DNA from: Monosporascus cannonballus
Lineage: Eukaryota > Ascomycota > Sordariomycetes > Xylariales
Direction of reading: 5' to 3'
Length of the DNA stretch: 64,000 nt
NCBI GenBank assembly: GCA_004154925.1
Contig: QJNS01000266.1
Coordinates: forward strand, 1-64,000
The translations under genes were made by a program, and so were the position numbers. Shown here one piece after another: positions 35,597-48,990 of the stretch. How positions within the stretch are numbered: the stretch's first letter is position 1; every line of letters starts with the position of its first letter. The notes under the pieces are model-generated. The model was not told the origin of the DNA, did not search any database, and saw only the letters and a program-made list of their open reading frames with translations.

Positions 35597-36240
35597 TGTT
35601 GTCTGTATTTCCAAAATTCGTAGTAAATCTCGTTTTTTATAATTCGTCATATTGTTTAGCAAAAGCTTTCGAAGAATTTGATTTTAAAGTTATACCTTAT
35701 TTTTAGTATTTTTCGAAAGGTTTGCATTAAGAAATAATGGAAAATGTTTCGCGTTATAAGAAATATATAGTATACGACGAATTTTGTAACATGATAAATG
35801 TTTTATTATTTTCTTTTTAAAATACTCGTTATAAATATTCATGTTTTAAACGTAAAAAACCTTTAATAAAGAAATGTTTATTAAATTTTTAATAACGTTA
35901 ACTTAAAATTTAACGTTGATATTAAGAAAAATAATAAGGCCTTGGCGTGGTTTATCCGATTTCGAAAATAAAAATTCTTAATTCGTTTTAAAAGCGTCGT
36001 AATAATATAATAAAAATTGCAATTCTTAGAAAATTTAGAAGAACAAAAACGATGAGAACAGGCTTTCGCTAAGGATTTTTCTACCGTATTAAATTTCCTT
36101 TACGATTTAATTAATTGGTTTTTTACGGCTATTGTAAAAACCGTAAATTAGGATAATATTATTTCTACTGACCTCGTCGTTATTAGTAAAAACTCTTTTT
36201 TAGGCGTTGTGTATTTAAAAGATTCTTTACGGGTTCCTAG
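35597..36240 (+). pseudogene. Antisense Cys-rich coiled-coil ORF of element A
   Basis: Same position and polarity as the antisense ORF of element 2, heavily decayed. Recognisable are FEE FDFKVIPYF, FSKGLH, IMENVSRYKKYI, SCFKRKKPLIKK and, near 36035, LEEQK. Cysteines of the motif have mostly become Tyr or stops. The ATG is lost. Confidence 0.5.
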
Positions 36241-36299
36241 ATATTTTCGAAATCCGGATGACTTTTTTATTTAATTAGATACTCAGTAAGTTTATTTTT

Positions 36300-39200
36300 T
36301 ATGTCGAAATTTTTCTTAATTTCATATTTGGTTTTATTTTTTGTTTTTATATCATTACGTTCCGTATAAACTTTATTAAAATTTACCGTTAACTTAAGGA
36401 AGGAAATATAAAAGTTAGATGAAATTTAATTTTAGATAGGAATTCTAATTTGTAATTATTTTCAAAATTTCTTTTAATAATTTTATATAGACTAATATAT
36501 TTCAAATTAAGAGTTTTATTGGGTTTTGTAATTTCAATAACTTTTGTAGCGAGGTAAACTATGTTTTTCTTTTAAAAATTGGCTTTTTAAACCTTTTTTG
36601 AATATAATATTTATTTACGTAATTTTATGCGAATTTTAACTTTGTTTTTATTTTTTAATTTAATTACTTAGGCAATTTGAAAACAAATTGTGTTTTAACG
36701 TTAATAAATCCGTTAAATGTGTTTTTGTAAATACTTAATATAAAACTAAAAATTACGTATATTAAATCATTTTAATGTTTTTATGATAAGTAATATTCTA
36801 AGTTAATTAAATAATAAGTAGTTTTGAACCGAATTGTCTTGTTTATAATTAATGTAATATTTTAAACACGTTTTTAATATGTGGTTTAACTGTTCCGTTT
36901 ATCTATTTATTTAATGATTAAATACGCTAGATACTGTATAATATAAACCGATTTGTATTATAATGTTTTACTAAAATTTAAAAATAAACATAGTTTTTAT
37001 ATTAGAAATAATTTTGTATAGTAATATATGTATGCTAAAGACGTTGTTGAAATAATTATATATCATTTGTAAGGTATTAATATTTTCTTCATAAGATTAA
37101 AAATAAGAAAATTTCGTAAATCTGTCGACGATAACGAAAATATAATCGTAGTATATTTCTGTTGCTCGATTTCCGAATAAGAGAAAATTGGTAATAAAAT
37201 CTATAATAACTGAATTCCATAATCTTTTTAAAATTAATAATTATAGTTTTCCGTAAAGTTTATATCGTTATGTTTTAGCCTTGTTATAAAGGTCATATTA
37301 TCGTCGCATTTTTTAATTTATTATGTTTATATTAAGAAAAGAATAAATATATTAAAATTGTTTGAGGATTTTATAAATCAATAGATATTTATATAACTAA
37401 TATTTATATATATTATGTATTAACTGTATTTAATATTTTTCTAAAACTTATAACTTATTTATTTCGTATCTTTTAGTAACGTATTATAATATGTTTTTAA
37501 TTTCTCAATACATATTATATAGTAAAATCCGGAGTATGATAACTTATCGTAAATATAAATATTATTTTCATGTAATATCTAAAATTATATATTTAACGTT
37601 TATTAAAATTTTTCAAACTATATTTGTTTATTCAGATTATCTATTTTATCGTTTTTAAGCTTTTTTTATAAATGATAACGCAATAAAATTCGCCTGTTTT
37701 TATATATTGTAATTATTATTTCGTATATTCTATAGTTCTTATAAAACGGGCGAAATCTTAATAATCAATATAAATATTAATGAAGAATTTTTTTAAAAAA
37801 ATATTTGAATTTTTATAAAGTTATAATAATAACCATAAATTTCATATTTAGAATAAGGTAATTAAATTCAGCGTTTTTTAACTTATATTAAAAAAATATA
37901 ATAAGATATAATTTGCTTTAAATATTTTGTTATTCGATTACTGTAATTAATACGAAATTCGAAATATCGGTTTCTAATTTAACGGACTGTATTAAATCGT
38001 ATATAATTAATATTAGTATATTATTAATCGTATTTTTGATTTTATAATAGGCTTTTTTATAATATTTATTTAAATACTTTTTTAAAAAAAGTAAACTAAA
38101 CATATAATAATATTAATACATGTTATATACATTTCTTATAATAATTAAAAAAGCAAAAATATTTATATTTTTCAATTATTATCAACGTTTGATATTTTAG
38201 AATTATAGCAATTTTGTTAAAACAAATTATTTTAATATATTTTAAGGTAATAATATATTTTAAATATTTTACTTTGTTTTCTGAAATTTCGTTTTGCTTT
38301 ATTAATAATTTCACGTTTTATAAAATTTAGAAACTTTTATAAATATATTATATATATATTTCTTCGCTTTTAAGTAAATCAAAATATTGTGGAGATAACA
38401 TAGAATTATTAGGTTAGAGTATTTTTATAATATATAATTTATTATGTAATAAAATAATATTAATACGTTTGTAAATTTTAAAAACACAAGCAAATATTTA
38501 AATAATATGTATTTTGTTTCAAAGATTATTATTATACATATCCGATTTTTATTTTAAAAAATTTATATTTATTTGTAATATTGAATATTATAAATTATTA
38601 AGTTTTGTGGAATCGATTTTTTATTTTAATAATTAATGATTATAATAATTGATCATTAATAACAACATCGTTTGGTTATCGATAGTCGATTATAAGTCGT
38701 AATTTGTTATTTTTTAAATACGAAAAATATAAAGTACCTTACGAATAACTTTGAAAATTGAATCCATATTTTCATTACCGATTTTCAAGATATTTTTTAA
38801 ATATGTGTAATCTGTTTTTGTTAAGGTTTTAAATCAGATAAAACTTTGTAAATAAGCTTTTTTAGAATTATTTTATAATATTATTGGTTATAATTCATTG
38901 TTTTCATATTTAATTCGTTTTTAAAAATTATTTATATCGATAATATTATAGTAACTTATTAATTAAGTTTTCTAATACTTAATGGATTTATTTTAAGTCG
39001 TTATATAGTTACTGAAATTTATCTTTAATAGTAATAATAACGACAAGTCGTATTTGTTAATACTTATTTCTTTTTTATATTCTATTTCTTTTAAATAATA
39101 TGGTATGTATAGTATTTTTATATTTCTATTTATCGTAATTTCTTATCATATATTAAAACTTTATATTAATATATTTATAATTCTTTTACGATTATATAGT

Positions 39201-41300
39201 AAATCCCTTATGAAACAATATCGGAATTAAGTATTTGATATTATTTCTAAATAAATGTTTCGAAAAATTTAGTTCTTCGTTAATTCTTTTCGTTGATATA
39301 AACGAAATTTTAATTTTCGGTATTCGTGATTATGTAAAGTTTTAACATATATTTTTATATTAATTTGAATCTATTCATTGTGTTTCGTACAACATAAATT
39401 TGTCTCAAAACTCGGGAAGTTATTATTGCAATATATTAATATATTTCGATTTGTTCTTCCAAAATAAAAAGATTGTTAACGGCTTTTACTATTACGTTTT
39501 AAATCTTTTTAGAAGCTTTTTTGAATTTTTTTAAGTTACGTTATTTTATAAGTTTTTATGAATAACGTTTATTTAAATTTGTTTTCGAATTTGTCCAATT
39601 CTATTTATATTTTTTTGTACAAGACATTAAATTGCTATATTTTCTTATTTCTCTCTGCGTTTTACTTCTTTAAACTATATTAATATTTATAGCTAACTTA
39701 TAAATCTTCATATTATCAAGTAAATTATTTTTTCGTATTATATGTAATATCTTATTAGATATATTACAATTCGTTTTTTTTACTAAGGATTTTAAGTAAC
39801 TTATCGAATCTTTTTTAAAGTTTATTTTTCGTTCGATTTACAAAAAATTCTAATTAACAATAAAAATTTATAAAAACCTTTTAACAATGTTCTTTTACGA
39901 TATATTAAAATAATCTTTGTATAGACTAATAATTATAATAATTATAAAATTAAAAAAGGCTTTTGTATAGATATTATTTCTTTAATAAATCTTATCAAGC
40001 TATTCGTTTATTAGTATTATTTTTTAAGACAATAATTTAAAAATATCGCTATTAATATTTATTCACTTTATTATTTTCGGTTCTGTTAAAAAATCGAATT
40101 CTTTTTTATATATACGTACGATTCGTTAATAAATGGACTTTTCTTATCGTTATGTGCTAAACAATTTTGTCCTCTACAATATATTATATATATTTTGTTG
40201 TATCGATTAAAAACCTCGAGATGCACGTTTTATTTATATTTTCAAAATTCTTTCAATTATTCATTTAAGGCGTATTATTATTTTGGGAACCTTTTTTAGG
40301 TTAATTTTTAGGTTTTTCGTGTTCCGCGTCGGATCTTTTTTTATAATAACTCTTATTTCTATCAGGTTTAAATTATGCTGATAATTTTATTGTTATTTTT
40401 CTATTGATTTCTAGGCTATTTTTTCAATAAACGTATTGGTTATTTTATTACGGTTTTTTGAGTTTTTGGCAAATACTTTAATAATGTCCCATTTTGCTAT
40501 AAATATAATATTTAACTTGGCTTGTATTTTTATGTCAAATTTTGCCGAGTTTTATAAGTTTTAACGCCGCATTATAGAATATAAATAATATATCGCGTTT
40601 TTTTAATTAATCGATTAGCGTTTATATTTTAGACTATAGCAACCTTTTATATATACGTCGTTTGTACAATTTGTTATTAATTTTAATAATTTCGATAATA
40701 TATCGATTTAAAACTTTGAGTTTTAAAAGCTTTATAGTTTTATTTTTAACGTTATGTTTTATTTTTTTATTATATATATCGATTGAAATATTTTCTTTAT
40801 CGTCGTTTTATATTATTTTAGCCATAAGGTTTTTAAATATTACTGTATATTTCGAAGCTGGCTTTTTTGACGTAACCGAGATATTTGTTATATTGTCGTA
40901 GGCGTTTCGTCGGAATATTCGAAAGTAACATAGTCGCGAAAGAACTACTGAATAAATATTTTTCAATCGGCCTTTATATGCTTTAAATAATTTCTTATAG
41001 TAAATTTACATTAATTAAAAGCGTAGTCTGTTAGAAAAACCATAATATAGAAAATTTGAATAGTTAATTTCTCGAACTTTTAAACTTAGAATATATGTTG
41101 ATCTAGATAAAGAGGATATATATATTATTTTTTTCCATTATAAGATTCATATTGTTGAAGTTTAAGCTTTAATATATTTATTTATATTAAAGTTATTGTA
41201 AATCATTTTATTTAAGCTTTTTAATTTTAAATTTTATATTAAAATTATGTGTTTGCTAAAAATGTAATTTTTTGTTCGTTAATCGACATAGTATTTAAAG
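36300..41300 (-). pseudogene. Gag-pol relic of element A
   Basis: The best open stretch is 38123-38314 on the minus strand: VKYLKYIITLKYIKI, then YKYFCFFNYYKKCI. It corresponds to EYLRHIITLGHIKM and AFFGFVNYYRKFI of element 2, the RT-RNase H connection. This fixes the polarity. Other domains are placed only by distance. Confidence 0.65.
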
Positions 41301-41346
41301 GTATTACTTAAAGGCTAACGATATAACTAAATAAAAATATGGAACG

Positions 41347-41729
41347 TATAACAGTTAAATAGTTTAATTAATTATTACGCTTAAATCGTACGGATTTATT
41401 TTAATTGAAATATTGTAAAATTTATACAATAATATAATAAACTAATACCGTTTTGTAATAATAAAGATGTTTTAGACAACGAATTACTATTATAAATTAA
41501 TATTATTTAAATTAAGAAAATCATAAACCTATATATAATTTGTGTAATGTTATTAATTATTCCTAATTATATTGCTAGCGGTAATTATTAAATTTAGTAA
41601 TTATAGTTATTTCTTTTGTAATTACCGGTATGTTAGTAATTATCTGTTATATAACTTATAAGGTGAGCCATTTTTATATCGTCGTTACGACTATTTTGAT
41701 AGACCTAGATCTATTTTTTCCTAGTAACA
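41347..41729 (-). repeat. 5' LTR of element A
   Basis: Starts tataacagttaaatag and ends ctagtaaca. It shares the LTR-family end with 35148-35528 and with the solo LTR. Confidence 0.78.
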
Positions 41730-42169
41730 TCTATTAATATAAAAATTTTATTAACTAAAAAGCTAATTAAATAAAGTTCGTTACATATTCTAGTAAACGA
41801 TAGAAAGAGAAATTAAATGTTTTATATTCGATTAAAAATATCGATAAATATAAATATAAATATAAATATAGAAAAAAACATTTTTATTCATAAAAAGACG
41901 ATATAAAAACCGATAAGCTATAAAAGAATAATATAATATATTATTAATATTATTAAACTGAAATTTAAATAATTAAGTAAGACTTATAATAAGAATTTAA
42001 CAAAGTAAAGAATTTGACTAATATATTATTATAATATTTATTAATATATATAGTTTTTTAAAAAGGAATCTGATATAAAATTACTATAATATAACAAATA
42101 AAATTGTAAGATAATTTTTTAAAAAAGATGATTTATAGAATTTTACTTTATTTATAGTTTTAACGAAAA
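41730..42169 (+). other. Element D internal segment between A and B
   Basis: Matches element 2 around 11150-11300 (actaatatattattataatattt, then ttttttaaaaaggaatctgatataaaatt against ttttcaaaagggaattcgatacgaaatt). It proves that A and B sit in the same host element. It includes a short ataaat repeat near 41845. Confidence 0.7.
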
Positions 42170-42543
42170 TATAAGAGCTAAACTGTTAAATCAATTACTA
42201 AACCTAAGTCGTACGGGTTTATATTAGCAAAAGTATCATAAAACTTTTAATTAATGAAGCAACTTGATTATATTTCGTAAAATTAAAAATATTTTAAATA
42301 ATAAAATTATTTTATAAGCTAATATTATATATATTATTAAAATAATAAACGTATATACTTTTCTTATTTTTGGCTTAATTATTTGTGATTACGTATTCGG
42401 CAATAATTATAATGCCTTAAAATTACCGCTGATTACTGTTAATTACTGGCTTGCCAGTGATGATTTATTACGTAACTTAGAAGGTGGTTCGTATTATTCT
42501 TATTTGACCCTTTTTTGAAGCCGGAGTTTATCAATTTGTAATA
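42170..42543 (-). repeat. 3' LTR of element B
   Basis: Starts tataagagcta and ends tttgtaata (from gtaaca). Inner part gaattaccgctgatcac-like sequence is shared with 48676-48985. Confidence 0.85.
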
Positions 42544-42631
42544 TGATCTCCCTTTTCCTAAAAAATTTGCCCTTAAGATTCCTTTTTCTTTTTTCCTGTT
42601 TAGTGATTTTTCATCTTTTTATTCCTTAAAT

Positions 42632-43290
42632 ATGGCGTTTCGTATATTCAAGATTTGTCGTATTCTTCGTTTTTTTACTGTTTGTTGCGTTAATATCGTA
42701 AAGGCCTTTAACGAATTCGGTTACGAAGTTATGTCTTATTTTTATTACTTTTCGAAAAATATCTAATATAAAATGATGGAAAACGTTTTAAGGTATAAAA
42801 AATATATTAATCGGGGTCGGTCTTATAATAATACCGGCGTATCGTTTTTTTCTTTGCAGAATATTCGTCGAAAGTATTAATATTTGAAATGCGAAAAGGC
42901 GTTTGCCGAAAAACGATCATTAAAATTCTAACGGCTTTATTTTAAGGCTTAACGTCGTTATTAGGAAAAGATAAATAAAATTCTTTTTCGTCTTATTCGT
43001 TTACGTAAACAAAAAGCGTTAGCCCGTTCGAAAGGTATTACCATAATACAGCGTGAGCTTTAGTCGTTAAACGAATTGGAAGAGCAAAAGCATTAAAAAT
43101 AGAAATAGCTGGAGGCCGCCGTCGGGGATGCTATGTCAGCAGCCGATTGGCCCGATATTCCGGTTATTAATTAGTTAACTGTTAACTTGAACGCGCCCGT
43201 TGTCTTCGGTGAAAATTATTTAATAAACGCTGGGCCTTTATAAGATTTTTGGCGGGTTTCTAAGTGTTTTTCGAAATTTGGATGTTTTTT
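42632..43290 (+). pseudogene. Antisense Cys-rich coiled-coil ORF of element B
   Basis: ATG at 42632 (MAFRIFKICRILRFF). It reads FEFGYEVMSYFYYFSKN-like sequence: NEFGYEVMSYFYYFSK, then MMENVLRYKKYINRGRSYN and NTGVSFFSLQNIRRKY. The Tyr positions match the Cys positions of element 2. A long basic helix follows: EKINKILFRLIRLRKQKAL, ARSKGITIIQREL, SLNELEEQK. It ends in an acidic/Ala stretch (LEAAVGDAMSAADWPDIPVI) and DFWRVSK. Stops are TAA or TAG at Gln-like positions. Alignment with 14040-14549 is strong along the whole length. It is tail to tail with minus-strand pol. Confidence 0.65.
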
Positions 43291-43299
43291 TCACTTAAT

Positions 43300-46200
43300 T
43301 AGGTATTGAGTAAGTCCGTTTTCTTTTCGCATATCGAATATCTTTTTTTATTTCGTAACTTGTTTCATCTTTTATCTTTATATTATTTTGTACCATATAC
43401 ATTTTAATCGTATTTTCTATTAATTCGCATAACAAAGCGTAAAAAAGTAGATAAAATTTGATATTTGAATAAAAGTTTATTAATAATTTTTTTAAAGTAT
43501 TTTGACTACTTTATATAAACCGATATATTTGAAATCGAATATTTTGCTGGGTTATTTTCTCTGAATATTTTTTATGACAAGGTAAACCATTTTCCCTTTT
43601 TGAAAGTTAATTTTTTTAAACCGTTTTTCGTTATAATATTTCTTTAATTGGTTTCGTCCACATTTTAGTTTTATTTTTATTTTCTAATGTAATTGTTTTA
43701 GTTATTTTGATATAAGTATTACTTTAATATTAATTGGCCCGTTATTTCGTGCTTTTTAATAAACTTCTAAAATAAAACCAAAATTAGCGTTCGCAGGTAT
43801 CATTTTAATATTTTCGTAATAGTTAGTATTATAGGCCAGTTATGCGACCGGTAATTTTTTAACCCAATTATTTTGGTTATAGGTAATATAATATCGTAAG
43901 TAGGTTTTTAAAATTTGGTTTATTCGTTTTGTTTATCCGCCTGTTTAAGGTTTAAATACGCTGAATGACTTAAAATTTAAACTAATTTACGTTATAAGGC
44001 CTTGTTACATTTTAAATACATATATTAATCCTTTATTTAAAATGTCTTTCCTTACGAATTTATATGTGTCAAAAATATATTTTAAGAAAATGTTTATTAT
44101 TTATTCGGTGTCTATATCTTTATAATATAGTAAAAAATAGGAAGATTTCGTAAATCGATCGACATTTACGAAAATGCTGTCGTAATATATTTTTGTAACA
44201 TGATTTTTTGATACAGGAAGTTTAGTAATAAAGTTAAATATGACCGAATACTATGGTTGTTTTACGACTAGTAATAATTATAGTTTTCCATATAGCTTAT
44301 ATTATCGTATTTTCGTCTTGGCCTAAAGATCGTATTATTATACGATTTTTATATTGTTAATTTTATTTTAAGAAAGTAATAAGTCCGCTAATACTTTTTA
44401 AGGCTTTATAGATTTCTAAATATCTCTATAATTAATTTTTATGTATTTTTCGTACCAGATTGTCTTGATATTCCTTTAAAATTCTTATTTTATATTTTTT
44501 TAGTTTTTGTTTTGGACAATTATCTTTATATTGTTAAATCTTTTAGTACATTTTAAGGAGCATTGCCCGAATTGTCGAAATTTGTCGTAATTATAAACAT
44601 CATTTTATAATAATATCGAAAACCGTATAACTAGCCTTAATCAGTTTCTTTTCGAAGTTTGGTCGCTTATTTAAAATATCGGCTTTGCCGTTTTTTAAGC
44701 CCTTTTTATAAATAATAACGAAATCGAAATTCGTCAATTTTTTGCACATATCGAAATTATCGTTTTATAAGTTCCCTGGTCGTAGTAAATCGGGTAAGAT
44801 TTTAATAGTCCGTATAAATCTTAATCTAATATAAACTTCTCTTTAGGAAATGCCTAAAATTTCGAAAGCCTATAACGATAGCCATAAATTCCTTATCTGG
44901 AGTACCGTAATTAAATTTCGCTCCTTTTATTTTATATAAAAAAATGCAATAAAATGTAATTTGCGTTAATTATTTCGTTATCCAATTACCGCGTTTAATG
45001 TATTATTCGAAATATCGATTTTTAATTTAACGGAGCGAATTAAATCGTATATAATTAGCATCAATTCGTTAATAATTATATCCTTATTTTTTGGAAATAT
45101 TCTTTCTATTTTAGACATTTTTTAAAATCTGTTCTTTCTTTATAAAGTTAGTTAAAGGTATAATTATTTTGTTAGAGTTTCGAATAAATTTCTTGTAATA
45201 ATTAACGAATTCAAAAAATACTTATACCTTTTTAACCGTTGTTAACATCTACTATTCCATAACTACAACAATCTTCTTGAGGTCTAATTCGATATATTCT
45301 GGAGTAATAATATATCCCAAATATTTTCTATACATAGAATGAACTTTTTTCTGTATTAATTAGTAACTTTACGTCTTATAAAGCTTAAAAAACTTTATAA
45401 ACGTATTAGGTATGTACCTTTTTTATTTCCGAAGAAATGAACATATTAATGAGCTAATATATAATAAAAAAGTGAAAATATTGTCGTAACATATGATTTA
45501 CTATCCGTTAAAAACCTATTAGTACGTTTGTAAGTTTTATTAATAAAACTAAGTATTTAGATAATTCATATTTCGTTTCAAAAATTATTTTTTATTATAT
45601 TCGTTTTTAATTCTAATAAAATTATATCCGTCCTTAAGGTCGAATGCTTTAAATCATTTAATTTCGTAAAATCGATCTTTTATTTTTGTAATTAGGGATA
45701 ATAATACTTGATTTTTAATAATAATATCGTTTAATTATCGGTAATTTACTATAAGTTGTAATTTTCTATTTTTTTGATATAAAGAACATTAGATATCTTA
45801 TCAGTAATTTCAAAGTCGACTTTATTTTTTATAACAATTTTCCAGCTATTTTCTGAAAACGCGCAATTCGTTTTTGTTAAAATTATAAATAAGGTAGAAC
45901 TTTGTCGAAGATTATTTTTTGAAAACTATTTCATAATTTTATATACTATATTCTGGTAATTTCGTTTCGAACCTTTTTTGAAAAGGCTGTTTGCATTCGT
46001 AATATTATGATAATATATTAATTGCATTTTCTGATTTTTAGGGCTGCTGTTTTAAATCGTTATTCAGTTATTTTAATTTCGTTCTGACAATGATAATAAT
46101 ATGTCGTATTTCTCTAATACCTATTTTCTTTATATTTTATCTCTTTAGATAATAAGGTTTTTATCGTATCCTTAGATTTATATTCGTGCCAATTTTCGAT

Positions 46201-48640
46201 CAAATATTAAACTTTTATATTTTTTTTATTTATTAATAAAAAACAAACCAAATTTTACCTGGCCAAATGTTTCGTTAATCATAATTTTATATTAGTATAT
46301 CTAGAATAATTTTAAAATTATATCGTAATTCCCGAGTCGTCCGATATCGAAATTAATTGTCTGGTATCGTTTTTAAATAAAAACCTAAAAGTAATTAATT
46401 TCGCGTAGGATTCTCCTATTATCGTTAGCAAATTCCCGACTTTCGGTATTCGTACTTATCTAAGATTTTAATTTGTATCTTTACGGCAATTTGAACTTAT
46501 TAACCATATCCGGTATAGTATAATTTCTGCCCAGAGCTCCGTAATCTACTATTACGATATACTAATATATTTCAATACGTATATCCAAGGTAATAAGGTT
46601 ATTAACGGATTTTATCGTTTCGTTTAAAGCCCTTTTTAGGAATTCCTTTTAATTCTTCGGGATTTCGTTATCTTAGAACCTTTTTATAAATAATTTTCGT
46701 TTTTTTATTTTTTCGAATTTGTTAAGCTTTATTTGTATTTCTTTCTATAACGCGTTAAGCCATTATATTTATCGTTATTACCGGCGTATTATTCTTTCGG
46801 AATGTATTAATTATTTTTGATTTTTTGTAACTTTTTTCTTTATTAAGTAGCTTGTTTTTCTATAGTTTCGACTGCGTTTTTCTTTGCATTATATTAATTA
46901 TTATTTCATAATTCTCTTATAAATTAACGTATTTTTTGATAACTCTTTTTCGTTTAGATTTATAATAAATATTAAGTGAAAATAAAGATCCGTAATAGCC
47001 TTTTACTAATGCTTTTGTACTGTATACTGTATTAACTATTTTTTCGTTTAATAGTTGTATTACTTATAGTGATAAGAGGAGGTTTCTTACGAACATTATT
47101 TTTTTGGACTAATTTTCCGTTTCGGCTAACTGGTAAATATTATTTCCTAGAACTGTGAATCGAAAATATCGGTACTATTACTTATCGTTTTTATTATTTC
47201 CTATTCGGTTTGGAAAATCGAATCACTTATAATATATGCGAATAATTCTTTTATGGATATATTATTTTATTCCTTATAATCAGGGCATTCCTGTCCTCGG
47301 CAGTATATAGCATATATTCTGCTATATCGATCGGGGGTTCTAGGGTAAATGTTCTTCGTCTACTTCTAATATTTTTTTTCAGTTATTCTCTAAAGGTATC
47401 CTGTTATTTCTTAGATGCCTTCTGGGCTAATCCTTTGGCTTCTTATATCTTTTATTATACTTTTTGCTATGGTAGACCTAATACATACTTAGCTCGAATC
47501 ATATTAATAGATTTATTTTCGTTTCTTTAATTTTCTTCAAATTATCTCTTTAATACGGGTTTCTATTTATCCTAACAAGGTTTTTTAGGTATCTATATTA
47601 CGCTGTCTTATGCTCTATTTTGTTGCAGTTACAGCATTTAATCTGGCTTTAATTCTTTTTTATATTATCCCAAATTTCATAAGTTCTGGTTCAATACCGT
47701 GAGAAATGTTATTATCTCGAGAAATACCTATATTGGTCGTATATTATCGAAGTTTGTTATTATTTTTTTTCTTTGATGCCTTTAATAAATTAGGTATATT
47801 GCTGGTTATTAATTTTAACTGCGATAACGATATAATCCAATAAGTAATCTGATAAATTAGGTTTAAAAAGTTCTTTTATACTCTTTTCTTTAAGTTTTCG
47901 AAAAGTTTGGCTATTAATATTTTATGTCCTTAATTGAACTTAGATATTAGCGAAATAAATATATTTCTGCAACTGGATGTTAATTCTTTTCATTATAATT
48001 ATTAAATTTATATTTCGGTTTTTATTTTTCCGTTTATTATTTCGAAAACTTTCGTTAGTATTTGTTCGAATTATACGTAATCGTTATAAATTCGCATTGT
48101 TTCCGGGTTTTTTTTTTCATTAATAAAATAACATATTTTTTCATTTTAAACTTAAATTAAGTAATCGTATTTCCGGTAGGCTGTTTAACCGCAATTTCGA
48201 TTCGTATAATAAACATAGCAAATCGAATAAGAAAATATCTAAAATAGGTTCGGCATTAAATTAGGAATAATTATAATTTAATTAAAGTTTTATCAAAAAG
48301 TTCCGGCTTAAAGAGTTTAAAACTTTTCTTAATTTTTTGATAGAATTTAGCTAAATAGTTTAATTCCTTAAACAAGGTTTTTGAATTTCGAAAAACTTTT
48401 TTTTCCCTTACGCTTTTTTTAAACAGCTTAGAAGGACGTCATAAAATTATTATTATGTTGTTTAAGCTAAAAAATACGTTAATTTATAACATTCAGACGT
48501 CGAAAAATTTCATTTCGAAAAAGACGAAACTGTTCTTTTTTTCTCTCGGATTTCATTCTTGTATTCGAGTTATTAAAGACCTAATAAGTGAGTTATTCAG
48601 ATTACTTGTTAATAAATATAATATCGGTAATATTGCTTAA
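43300..48640 (-). pseudogene. Gag-pol relic of element B
   Basis: Minus-strand landmarks: the RT-RNase H connection near 45250-45350 reads YLGYIITPEYIELDLKKIVV; a Gag zinc knuckle relic near 47595-47640 reads CCNCNKIEHKT, with the two Cys and the His of CX2CX4H in place; an integrase Cys/His-rich segment lies around 44520-44620. Order from right to left is gag, RT, integrase. Many stops. Confidence 0.65.
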
Positions 48641-48675
48641 AGGTTAACGGTAATATTAAATAAACATTTATAACG

Positions 48676-48985
48676 TATAACGGCTAAATAGTTTAGTTAA
48701 TTACTAAACTTCAATCGTATAATTATATTTTAATAAAAATATTATTAGCATTTTAAATAATGATATTATACTATAAATTAATATTATTTAAATTATAGAA
48801 AAAATAAATATATATGTTTCTTATTTTTGACTTCGTATTTGGTGGTAATTATAATTCCTTAGAATTACCGCTGATCACTGATAATTACTGGCTTAGCAAT
48901 AATCATTTGCTACGTAACTTGGAAGATAGCTCGTATTATTCCTGTTTGACCGTTTCTTGAGGTCGGAGCTTGTCAGTTTGTAACA
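48676..48985 (-). repeat. 5' LTR of element B
   Basis: Starts tataacggctaaatag and ends cagtttgtaaca, immediately followed by the GAAAA duplication. The part after 48835 is GC-richer and less damaged. Confidence 0.87.
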
Positions 48986-48990
48986 GAAAA

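Larger units (their letters stand above)
35148..41729 (-). mobile_element. Ty3/gypsy element A (minus strand, RIP-degraded)
   Basis: Complete element of about 6.6 kb lying antisense inside D. LTRs are 35148-35528 and 41347-41729 (381 and 383 bp); the right end closes with GTAACA, the complement of TGTTAC. Comparison with element C places the target duplication at tatat (left) and tctat (right), one mismatch. Pol reads on the minus strand; the Cys-rich antisense ORF reads on the plus strand next to the left (3') LTR. Confidence 0.8.
42170..48985 (-). mobile_element. Ty3/gypsy element B (minus strand, complete)
   Basis: 6816-bp element with LTRs 42170-42543 and 48676-48985 and a perfect target duplication GAAAA (42165-42169 and 48986-48990). 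It is inserted antisense into element D at the start of its RT. The right LTR is about 60 bp shorter through internal deletion. Its internal region carries minus-strand gag-pol and the plus-strand Cys-rich ORF. TpG exceeds CpA (15 versus 6 in 43441-43800), the mirror image of element 2. Confidence 0.9.
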
